A DNA stretch of 8,700 nt from assembly GCA_019347855.1 (NCBI GenBank), contig JAHWKO010000092.1:1-8700 (forward strand), given 5' to 3'. This document shows positions 1-5,224 of this stretch, piece after piece; position 1 is the stretch's first letter, and every line of letters begins with the position of its first letter. Source of the DNA: Actinomycetota bacterium (GTDB lineage Bacteria; Actinomycetota; Nitriliruptoria; Nitriliruptorales; JAHWKO01). The notes beneath the pieces are model-generated. The model saw nothing but the letters and a program-made list of their open reading frames with translations, had not been told where the DNA came from and ran no database searches. A program made the translations under genes and the position numbers.

Positions 1-272
1 GTATCGGCTGCACCATGCCGGGCTTCCCGGACAAGTTCTCGCCGATCTACGCGACGCCCCCCGGCTCGCTGGTGTCCAGCACGGCCTCGCGCATCTTGGG
101 GGGGTTCATCCGCCGGATGCGCAGGATCTCGATGTCGGACAAGAACCGGTCGATCCGCTGGACCGAGGGGCCGGCGCCGTCCGGTTGGGCGCGTTACAAG
201 TCCGGGCCGACCGGCGCGACCAAGCTGCTGCACAAGGCCTACAAGGCGTACCAGAACACGAACAAGGCGTGA
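1..272 (+). CDS. hhyS: [NiFe]-hydrogenase small subunit, group 1h, C-terminal part (5' end outside window)
   Basis: The last 89 codons of the electron-transferring small subunit are present, read from base 3 to the TGA at 270-272. The visible part opens with IGCTMPGFPDKF, the signature around a cysteine ligand of one of the small-subunit Fe-S clusters. The partial codon before it (..GT) would fit a second Cys. Next come the PPGS and TASR blocks typical of the small-subunit C-terminus, then a basic, Lys-rich tail ending KAYQNTNKA. No C-terminal membrane helix is visible. The subunit's role is to pass electrons from the NiFe site through three clusters to a partner. Cluster-type residues that bear on O2 tolerance lie upstream and cannot be judged. 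The stop lies inside a short direct repeat, and hhyL follows after 91 bases, presumably in the same transcript. The group 1h assignment rests mainly on the adjacent large subunit. Confidence 0.93.
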   Translation, partial: IGCTMPGFPDKFSPIYATPPGSLVSSTASRILGGFIRRMRRISMSDKNRSIRWTEGPAPSGWARYKSGPTGATKLLHKAYKAYQNTNKA

Positions 273-301
273 TGCGTACCGGAACACGGACGAGGCGTGA
301 T
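246..301 (+). repeat. 28-bp direct tandem repeat spanning the hhyS stop codon
   Basis: Two abutting 28-base units, 246-273 and 274-301, match at 25 of 28 positions. Each begins GCGTACC and ends AGGCGTGAT. All three differences are A in the first copy and G in the second. The first copy encodes the last eight residues and stop codon of the small subunit; the second is non-coding leader of hhyL. The unit is not a multiple of three, so the duplication did not extend the protein. It is most simply a local tandem duplication that has begun to diverge. Confidence 0.85.
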
Positions 302-363
302 CGCCAGGTCAGGTCATGACGACGACGAGGGGACGTTCCGCGTCCTAGTGGAAGGTTGACCGG

Positions 364-2259
364 ATGTGTTTCAAGAACCTCCCGGTGGAGTTCGACGAGG
401 GTGGCAAGGCGCGTCTCAAGGACGGGGTCAACGATCCCTGGTCCCTGAGCGGTGACAAACCACGCGGCTTCACGAAGGTGCGACCCCAGGCCGGTGGTGC
501 CGGCACCGCCACGGCCGAGGTGGAGACCGAGCCGAAGGTGCGCGACTGGATGATCGATCCGGTCTCGCGCGTCGCCGGCGCCCTGGCCGTCCACGTGAAG
601 ATGAACCTCGAGACACGTGAAGCGGTCGAGGCCCACTCGATGGCGATGCTCTTCCGCGGCTACGAGCTGATCCTCGAGGGTCGCGACCCCCGGGACGCGA
701 TCGACATCTCCTCGCGTGCCTGCGGGGTGTGCGGCGGGGTGCACGCCAGCGTCTCCTCGCAGAACATGGACATGGCGTTCGGCATCCAACCGCCCCCGAT
801 GGGCACCCTGGCCCGCAACCTCGGCGAGGCCGCCGAGATGCTCTACGACCACCCGATCCACCTCGGGCTGCTGGCGGGACCCGACTTCTCGACCCCGCTC
901 GTCAACGTCACCAACCCCGAGATCGTCAAGAAGGCCGAGAAGACCGTCGCGCCCAACGCCGGTATCCACGGCTACGAGACGATCAAGGACATCATGGACG
1001 CGATGGCGCCCCTGTCGGGCGAGATCTACCTCGAGGCCATCGAGTTCACCCGCCTGGGTCGCGAGATGTGCAACCTGTTCTACGGCAAGTACCCGCACCC
1101 GTCGACCCTGATCCCCGGCGGCGTCACGACGACGATCACGACGTCGACGTTCAACGAGTTCCACAGCCGGCTGATGAAGTTCATCGACTACGCCAAGCGC
1201 ATCCGCGCGTTCTGGGACGACGTCATCGACTTCTTCTACGAGTGCAACGAGGACTACTACAGGGTCGGTCTGCGTCCGACGAACATCATCCAGACCGGCA
1301 TCTGGGACCAGCCCGAGGCCTACACGGCGCGCTACGAGGACTTCGACGCGTTCGGGGACATCCGCTGGTCCACACCGGGGGTGATCATCGACGGCGAGCT
1401 CGTCACCACGAAGCTCACCCAGATCAACATCGGCGTCGAGGAGTTCGTCGAGCACGGGTTCTACGAGGACTGGACCGGCGGCCAGCAGAAGTTCCAGACC
1501 GACCCGCTGGGCAACCCGCTGTCGCCGTACCACGCCTGGAACAAGACGACGATCCCCAAGCCCCAGGGGCGCAACTTCAAGGAGAAGTACACCTGGGACT
1601 GTGCACCCCGCTGGGACCGGCAGGTCTGCGAGACCGGGGTCTACGGCCGCATGTGGACCACCGCGCTGGCGCAGCAGCACCCGAAGAACGACTTCTACGA
1701 GGCGACCGGCGACGGGATCCGCATGACGCTGCCGCGCGCCCAGCTGCCCGAGACCGAGCTGTTCTGGAAGGTCCCCGACCACCTCAACGCGTTCGAACGC
1801 AACCGGGCTCGCGCCTACGCGGTGGGCTGGACGGCCACGGTGGCGCTGAACTGTCTGATGCAGGCCTTCGAGTACTGGCGCAAGGGCGAGACCAAGGTGC
1901 ACACGAAGTTCAAGGTGCCCAAGGACCACCGCATCTCCACCGGGTTCTGGGAGGCCGGTCGCGGTTTCCTGACCCACCACATGGAGATGGACAAGGGGCG
2001 GATCGTCAACTACCAGATCAACACCCCGTCGACCTGGAACGCCTCCCCTCGGGACCCGTTCGGCAACCCGGGACCCTACGAGGAGGCGATCGCGGGCACC
2101 CCGATCCTCGAGTCCGTCGGTGACGACGACCTCAAGGGCATCGACGTGCTGCGCACGATCCGCAGCTTCGACCCGTGCATGCCGTGCACCACGCACATGG
2201 ACACCGGCAAGGGCACCATCACCCGGGAGGTGAACTCCTGCGCCTGCACCCTCGAGTAG
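364..2259 (+). CDS. hhyL: [NiFe]-hydrogenase large subunit, group 1h (high-affinity, actinobacterial type)
   Basis: This 631-residue catalytic subunit holds the NiFe(CN)2CO centre that splits H2. The N-terminal Cys pair is in SSRACGVCGGVHA (C120, C123, H127); the C-terminal pair is in DPCMPCTTH (C605, C608, H611). Cleavage after H611 would release a 20-residue tail, M612-E631, which itself contains C626 and C628. Blocks such as MLFRGYELILEGRDPRDAID, NLGEAAEMLYDHPIH, YPHPSTLIPGGV, STPGVIIDGELVTTKL and FERNRARAY match my recollection of HhyL from Mycobacterium and Streptomyces rather than group 2a HucL. About 58 residues precede the conserved core (IDPVSRVAGALA), with an Ala/Gly/Thr/Glu-rich linker near 42-57. 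The ATG at 364 has a GAAGG ribosome site 8 bases upstream, and an MCFKNLP start is familiar from this family. Group 1h enzymes scavenge atmospheric H2 under aerobic energy limitation. Identity is secure; subgroup is from memory of motifs. Confidence 0.97.
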   Translation: MCFKNLPVEFDEGGKARLKDGVNDPWSLSGDKPRGFTKVRPQAGGAGTATAEVETEPKVRDWMIDPVSRVAGALAVHVKMNLETREAVEAHSMAMLFRGYELILEGRDPRDAIDISSRACGVCGGVHASVSSQNMDMAFGIQPPPMGTLARNLGEAAEMLYDHPIHLGLLAGPDFSTPLVNVTNPEIVKKAEKTVAPNAGIHGYETIKDIMDAMAPLSGEIYLEAIEFTRLGREMCNLFYGKYPHPSTLIPGGVTTTITTSTFNEFHSRLMKFIDYAKRIRAFWDDVIDFFYECNEDYYRVGLRPTNIIQTGIWDQPEAYTARYEDFDAFGDIRWSTPGVIIDGELVTTKLTQINIGVEEFVEHGFYEDWTGGQQKFQTDPLGNPLSPYHAWNKTTIPKPQGRNFKEKYTWDCAPRWDRQVCETGVYGRMWTTALAQQHPKNDFYEATGDGIRMTLPRAQLPETELFWKVPDHLNAFERNRARAYAVGWTATVALNCLMQAFEYWRKGETKVHTKFKVPKDHRISTGFWEAGRGFLTHHMEMDKGRIVNYQINTPSTWNASPRDPFGNPGPYEEAIAGTPILESVGDDDLKGIDVLRTIRSFDPCMPCTTHMDTGKGTITREVNSCACTLE

Positions 2260-2281
2260 TGGGGTCCGGCGCGGCGAGGTC

Positions 2282-2806
2282 GTGAGCGGCGGCATCTTCG
2301 TCGGCGGGGTCGGCAACCCCTGGTTGGGTGACCTCGACTTCGGCCCGCAGTTCGTCCGCCGCTACGCCCACCTCGACTGGCCCGAGCACGTGACCGTCAC
2401 CGACGCCGCGGAAGCCGCCCACCGGGTGCTGCACCAGTTGCAGGCCGCCGAGCCCGACCGGGTGATCTTCGTCGCCGCCTACCCGCGCGGCGACGAACCG
2501 GGGACGATCCGCCGGTACCGCGCCGAGGACGAGGAGCCCGACGAGGAGGAACTGCAGGCGCGGCTGGGTGAGAGCGCGGGCGGGGTCATCGACTTCGCCG
2601 CCACCCTCGACGTGGCCCGTTACTACGGAGCTCTCCCGACGGATACGATCGTGATCGAGGTCGAGGCGGTCGACGAGACCTTCGGGACCGAGTTCTCGCC
2701 CTCGGTCGAAGCCAGCTTCGAGCGCGTGCTGGAGATGGTCCGCGAGGAGATCGCCCGCCCGCTTGACCCGCAGCCGGAACCGACCCCCGAGAGGCAGCAA
2801 CCGTGA
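2282..2806 (+). CDS. Hydrogenase maturation endopeptidase-like protein (HycI/HupD fold) with missing metal ligands
   Basis: A 174-residue protein located directly after the large subunit. It keeps landmarks of the HycI/HybD/HupD protease family: an N-terminal strand plus GVGNPWLGDLDFGP (residues 9-22), VIFVAAYPRGDEPGTI (61-76, matching the VDAxxxGxxPGxI block), a GALP turn (116-119), and FSPSVEAS (138-145, matching the LSPxV helix). The family clips the large-subunit C-terminus using a metal bound by Asp/Glu, Asp and His (D16, D62, H90 in E. coli HycI). Aligned by eye, these fall on L18, A65 and about G101, and no histidine occurs after residue 51. It may therefore be a non-catalytic chaperone or checkpoint protein, or use other residues. 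GTG 2282 is the only start that preserves the N-terminal strand; no good ribosome site is seen. Its stop overlaps the next start (GTGA), implying translational coupling. A Pro/Glu-rich tail ends the protein. Confidence 0.8.
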   Translation: MSGGIFVGGVGNPWLGDLDFGPQFVRRYAHLDWPEHVTVTDAAEAAHRVLHQLQAAEPDRVIFVAAYPRGDEPGTIRRYRAEDEEPDEEELQARLGESAGGVIDFAATLDVARYYGALPTDTIVIEVEAVDETFGTEFSPSVEASFERVLEMVREEIARPLDPQPEPTPERQQP

Positions 2807-3363
2807 CCGAACGCGAGGAGCTGACCTTCGAGGACCTGATGCTGCGCGTCGGTGAGCTCGTGGACCACCTCGAGTCCGAGCTCGACGAGCGGCACCGCGA
2901 TCAGATGTTCGAGCTCCTCGACCACCTGGAGGCCTTCCACCGTGAGGGCATCACCCGCATGGCGATGGCGATGCCCCCCGATGCGCTGGACCAGGTCCAC
3001 GAGGACCCGCTCGTCTCGCACCTCCTCGAGGCGTACCTCGGCGAGGAGGAGGCCTCCGAGGATCCCGAGCTCGTGGTCGAGGAGGCGCTGAACGAGATCC
3101 GGCCCTACGTGCACTCCCACGGCGGTGAGATGGAGCTGGTCGCCGTGCAGGAGGGCATCGTCACCCTGCGGTTGATGGGGGCCTGTGACGGGTGCCCCGC
3201 CAGCTCCGCGACCCTCACACAGGGCGTCGAATCCACCCTCCGCGAGAAGTGGCCGGGTTTCCGCCGGCTGCGCGTCGAGAGCGACGTCGACCACGACCAC
3301 GGGCACGACCACGGTCAGGGCGGCGAGCAGCTCCTCCAGATCCAGTCGCTCAAGCGCGACTGA
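2803..3363 (+). CDS. NifU C-terminal-domain (Nfu) Fe-S protein with helical N-terminal region and His-rich tail
   Basis: A 186-residue acidic protein. Residues about 1-88 are predicted helical (LVDHLESELDERHRDQMFELLDHLEAFHREG, LVSHLLEAYLGEEE), a type of region I recall in NifU-domain proteins of uptake-hydrogenase operons. Residues about 89-158 form a NifU C-terminal domain: VVEEALNEIRPYVHSHGGEMELV followed by ACDGCPASSATL, with the cluster-binding pair C128 and C131. The tail contains DHDHGHDHG (H164, H166, H168, H170), a likely metal-binding segment. Nfu domains carry a [4Fe-4S] cluster at a dimer interface and pass it to apoproteins; in hydrogenase operons such proteins have also been proposed to relay electrons. 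It may correspond to the Fe-S gene called hhyE in mycobacteria, but orthology is unverified. GTG 2803 overlaps the preceding stop by four bases and has GAGAGG 8 bases upstream. Confidence 0.9.
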   Translation: MTEREELTFEDLMLRVGELVDHLESELDERHRDQMFELLDHLEAFHREGITRMAMAMPPDALDQVHEDPLVSHLLEAYLGEEEASEDPELVVEEALNEIRPYVHSHGGEMELVAVQEGIVTLRLMGACDGCPASSATLTQGVESTLREKWPGFRRLRVESDVDHDHGHDHGQGGEQLLQIQSLKRD

Positions 3364-3374
3364 CGGGCGGGCAG

Positions 3375-3893
3375 GTGACCGTCGACCTGGACGACATCAT
3401 CTTCCGGACCCGCGCGCTCGCCCAGACCCACCCGTTCAGTCCCCGCGCCTACCGGTACATGAACCGCATCGTGGCGCGCGAACGCACCGACCAACCCGCG
3501 CCCGAGATCGGCATCTGGGCGGGGCATGCGCTGACCGCCGGCTACTGCCTGCGGCGGGTCGAGGAGTCCGAGACCGCCGGGGAGGTCGCGGCCGGCGCCG
3601 GCGCGCTGCTCCCGGACGATCTCGACGAGGCCGCCACGCACATCGCCGCGGCGATACGGACCGATGGTGCCGACCCCTACCTGCTGTACCCCGAGGAACG
3701 CGTCGTCACCGCCCTGGACCGGCTGATCGCCGGCGAGGTCGAACGCCGCCTCGCCCACTGGGCGGGAACCGTGGACGAGAGCACGTGGACGGAGCTCGAG
3801 GAGTACCTGGCCTGGTGGACCGTCAAGGGCTACGCGCTCCGCGTCGCCGACCAGCTGCTGCCCCTCGAGGACGGAGCGCAGCGCGCCCCGTGA
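3375..3893 (+). CDS. Hydrogenase-operon protein of unknown function
   Basis: A 172-residue soluble protein that I do not recognise by name. It looks mostly alpha-helical with several conserved-looking aromatic stretches: PFSPRAYRYMNRIV (20-33), IGIWAGHALTAGYCLRRVEE (45-64), DPYLLYPEERVV (100-111) and EEYLAWWTVKGYALRVADQLL (142-162). There is one cysteine (C58), no Cys-pair metal site, no signal peptide and no membrane segment. I chose GTG 3375 because an upstream start would overlap the Nfu gene heavily in another frame and add Pro/Arg-rich residues typical of shadow translation. GGGCGGG lies just upstream, with short spacing. The gap to the Nfu gene is 11 bases, so it is probably co-transcribed with the hydrogenase. 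Co-location suggests an accessory, assembly or docking role, which is inference only. Confidence 0.85.
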   Translation: MTVDLDDIIFRTRALAQTHPFSPRAYRYMNRIVARERTDQPAPEIGIWAGHALTAGYCLRRVEESETAGEVAAGAGALLPDDLDEAATHIAAAIRTDGADPYLLYPEERVVTALDRLIAGEVERRLAHWAGTVDESTWTELEEYLAWWTVKGYALRVADQLLPLEDGAQRAP

Positions 3894-3903
3894 TCCCCCG
3901 CCG

Positions 3904-3920
3904 CCCGTGCGGAGCACGGG
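3904..3920 (+). terminator. Short GC hairpin after the hydrogenase operon
   Basis: CCCGTGC (3904-3910), loop GGA, GCACGGG (3914-3920) make a perfect 7-bp stem 10 bases after the stop of the preceding gene. There is no T-run, so it may be a weak or factor-assisted terminator, or an RNA-stabilising stem before the small downstream gene. The 53-base gap holds only this and the GGGGGA ribosome site of the next gene. Confidence 0.4.
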
Positions 3921-3946
3921 GGTCGCCCCTACCATGGGGGACCGTC

Positions 3947-4186
3947 ATGGGACCCACCGAGACCTGCGAAGCGTGCGGCCGAGACGTCGCGCCTGAGGAG
4001 GCCCGCCGGGCCGAGCTCACCGTCGGCGACATGATGTGTCCGACGCCCATGGTCTTCCACGAGGAGTGCTACGAACAGGCCTCCGGGGTCTGGGAGGCAT
4101 CGGGCACCAGCTGTTCCTCGCCCGACCCCGAGTTCCCCGAGACGGAGCGGTGGGTCAGCTTCCCGGGCGGTTCCAGGCTGGGTTGA
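3947..4186 (+). CDS. Small Cys-rich, putative zinc-binding protein
   Basis: A 79-residue protein of unknown function. CEACG (C7, C10) and HEEC (H38, C41) are spaced like the two halves of a treble-clef or zinc-ribbon site; C31 and C56 are also present. The N-terminal half (TCEACGRDVAPEEARRAEL) resembles a zinc knuckle followed by a helix, and the C-terminal third is acidic and Pro-rich without evident structure. ATG 3947 has GGGGGA about 5 bases upstream. It follows the hydrogenase operon in the same direction after a small hairpin, so it may be a weakly coupled last gene or independent. It converges on the Nfu_N gene with only 12 bases between stops. Metal binding is inferred from residue spacing; no family is recognised. 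Confidence 0.75.
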   Translation: MGPTETCEACGRDVAPEEARRAELTVGDMMCPTPMVFHEECYEQASGVWEASGTSCSSPDPEFPETERWVSFPGGSRLG

Positions 4187-4198
4187 CCCGGCGGTCCT

Positions 4199-4477
4199 TC
4201 AGGAGCCGCGCCGCTCGTCCCAGCGCTCGATCGCTTCGCGCACGGTCGGCTCGAGCTTCTCCCAGGACGCGTCCTCGACCTTGTTGACCGTCACCGAGTT
4301 GGGCAGCAGCATCACCGCCTCGACCCCGAACACCCGGAGGAGCTCCTCGACGAGAGGATCGTCGACGTCGTCGCCCTCTTTGAAGAAGCGTCCACGGGAC
4401 TCCTCCTGTACGGGGACGTCGAGCAGGAACCGACGCGCGGCCGGGTTGGGCGTCTCCTGCACGCTGATGCTCACCAT
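4199..4477 (-). CDS. Stand-alone Nfu N-terminal (Nfu_N) domain protein
   Basis: A 92-residue protein covering a single Nfu_N domain, the N-terminal domain of eukaryotic and many bacterial Nfu Fe-S scaffold proteins. The signature ETPNPAARRFLL (8-19) starts it, followed by DDPLVEELLRVFGVEAVMLL (39-58) and NSVTVNKVEDASWEKLEP (60-77), a strand-helix order typical of the domain. It has no cysteine, so it cannot itself hold a cluster. In full Nfu proteins it precedes the CxxC-bearing NifU domain; here that domain is in a separate gene 0.8 kb away on the other strand. It may act in trans with that Nfu protein or another. ATG 4477 has GAGGGG 6 bases upstream. The gene diverges from the 77-residue zinc-ribbon-like gene and converges on the Cys-rich gene. 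Confidence 0.9.
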   Translation of the reverse strand: MVSISVQETPNPAARRFLLDVPVQEESRGRFFKEGDDVDDPLVEELLRVFGVEAVMLLPNSVTVNKVEDASWEKLEPTVREAIERWDERRGS

Positions 4478-4509
4478 GGTCGACCCCTCGTGGGAGCGGT
4501 GTCCGCCGA

Positions 4510-4518
4510 CTAGACTAG
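4510..4518. promoter_or_regulatory. Putative overlapping divergent -10 elements (CTAGACTAG)
   Basis: This short A/T-richer island sits between two divergent genes. It reads TAGACT on the plus strand (4511-4516) and TAGTCT on the minus strand (4512-4517), both fitting the actinobacterial TANNNT -10 pattern. The minus-strand element would give a roughly 25-30-base leader for the Nfu_N gene with its GAGGGG site. The plus-strand element lies only 4 bases before GTG 4521, suggesting a leaderless or nearly leaderless mRNA. No convincing -35 box is seen on either strand. Confidence 0.4.
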
Positions 4519-4520
4519 AG

Positions 4521-4754
4521 GTGTTGTCGAGGGGTGGGCGTCCTCTGCCGGGGACGGGAAGCAGAGCGGAGCTGGAAGGGACCTACGTCGACGAGCACGG
4601 CTGCACGGTCGCGCTCACGTCGGGGCAGGAGTTCCCGCCGTGCCCGGAGGGCGAGACGTTCTGGTGGCACGAGGACCTGCCGGTCGCCAAGCACATGGTC
4701 TGGGAGGCGGAACGCCGGGCCGCGATCATGGAGCGGCAGCAGGACGAGGGCTGA
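4521..4754 (+). CDS. Small degenerate zinc-ribbon-like protein (YjzC-type)
   Basis: A 77-residue protein. PLPGTGSRAELEGTY followed by HGCTVALTSGQEFPPCPEG (26-44) resembles the YjzC-type ribbon pattern PGTxxPxSGxYxCxxCGxxxxLxxGxxFPPCPxC, but only C28 and C41 remain, so a full four-Cys zinc site is absent. The C-terminal half is a predicted helix (VAKHMVWEAERRAAIMERQQ). The best start is GTG 4521 (TTG 4524 is the alternative) because it keeps the PLPGTG segment and lies just after a -10-like TAGACT. No Shine-Dalgarno site with normal spacing is present, so translation may be leaderless. It converges with the 153-residue minus-strand gene, and their stops share one hairpin. The family resemblance is from memory; the function is unknown. 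Confidence 0.7.
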   Translation: MLSRGGRPLPGTGSRAELEGTYVDEHGCTVALTSGQEFPPCPEGETFWWHEDLPVAKHMVWEAERRAAIMERQQDEG

Positions 4755-4768
4755 CCGTCCCGTCAGCC
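4749..4768. terminator. Bidirectional hairpin holding both convergent stop codons
   Basis: GGCTGAC (4749-4755) and GTCAGCC (4762-4768) form a perfect 7-bp stem around a 6-base loop. The plus-strand TGA (4752-4754) and the minus-strand TGA (complement of 4763-4765) sit in opposite arms. There is no T-run on either side. It is a candidate shared terminator or 3'-end-protecting stem. Confidence 0.45.
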
Positions 4769-5224
4769 GGGCCCATCGCCGGGATGCTGGGGCAGGTCCG
4801 CCCCGCGGCCGCGCATCAGATGGTCGGGCAGGCCGGGGGGCTCGTCGCCGTCCGCCGACGGCACGACGGCGTCGGTGACCTTGCTCGCCGCCTCGGCGAA
4901 GGCCACGGTCGAGAACCGACGCAGCTCCAGGGCGATCCGTCCGCCCGCGCCGGTGGTCTTGACGGTCACGTTCACGTCGGGGTGACGCATGTACCAGCCC
5001 CCGAGCCCGCGCATCGCCGCCGCGGCCGCTTCGGCGTCCGTGACGTTCAGCAGGAACATCGGGTGCAGCTCGTCACCGTCCTCGGTCGGTTCGCGCAGCG
5101 CCCGCGGGCGCTGCGGCATCCCCACGGCCTGTTGGAGCGACCCGGCCAGGTCGCGCAGCAGCCCCTCGGCGGACCCGTCCTCCAGGCCGTCGGGGAACCT
5201 CAACGTCATGCGCAGCTCCGCCAC
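4763..5224 (-). CDS. Unrecognised protein downstream of the MoxR/VWA pair
   Basis: A 153-residue soluble protein, the third gene of the minus-strand operon. I cannot name a family. It begins with a strand-rich segment (AELRMTLRFPDG), then a helix, an ALREPTEDGDELHPMFLL stretch, a helix with AAAAAMRGLGGWYMRHP, and a beta hairpin DVNVTVKTTGAGGRIALELRRF leading to a last helix (AEAASKVTDAV). The tail is Pro/Gly-rich and probably disordered. There are no cysteines or catalytic motifs. The W-(x)n-VTV-(x)n-GGRIALELR layout loosely recalls the small 'effector-associated constant component' proteins described near NTPase systems, but this is weak. I chose GTG 5224 because it overlaps the VWA stop by one base (TAGTG) and has GGGAGG 7 bases upstream; an ATG at 5245 has poorer support. 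Tight coupling suggests it works with the MoxR/VWA pair. Confidence 0.8.
   Translation of the reverse strand: MAELRMTLRFPDGLEDGSAEGLLRDLAGSLQQAVGMPQRPRALREPTEDGDELHPMFLLNVTDAEAAAAAMRGLGGWYMRHPDVNVTVKTTGAGGRIALELRRFSTVAFAEAASKVTDAVVPSADGDEPPGLPDHLMRGRGADLPQHPGDGPG

Noticed and set aside
273..359. Read-through extension of the small subunit past its TGA
   Set aside because: The frame stays open for 28 codons, but this is short enough to be chance, and there is no recoding signal or resemblance to known small-subunit tails.
729..2123. 464-codon plus-strand open frame inside hhyL
   Set aside because: An out-of-frame reading of the hydrogenase gene with Arg/Pro/Asp-rich low-complexity translation and no recognisable domain.
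2260..2281. Possible pseudogene or frameshift between hhyL and the endopeptidase-like gene
   Set aside because: Both frames are intact end to end and the 22-base gap is ordinary; the missing ligands are substitutions, not the result of a frameshift.
106..2316. Very long (736-codon) minus-strand open frame opposite hhyL
   Set aside because: It lies antisense to a certain hydrogenase gene, is rich in Arg/Val/Leu/Asp/Gly typical of reverse reading of GC-biased codons, and shows no motif or ribosome site. It is a shadow frame.
3192..3374. Upstream start (GTG 3192) for the 3375-3893 gene
   Set aside because: It would overlap most of the Nfu cluster-binding domain in another frame and adds a Pro/Arg-rich shadow sequence; GTG 3375 after the Nfu stop fits better.
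4180..4189. GGGTTGACCC inverted repeat at the convergent end of the Cys-rich gene
   Set aside because: Only a 4-bp stem; too weak to call a terminator.
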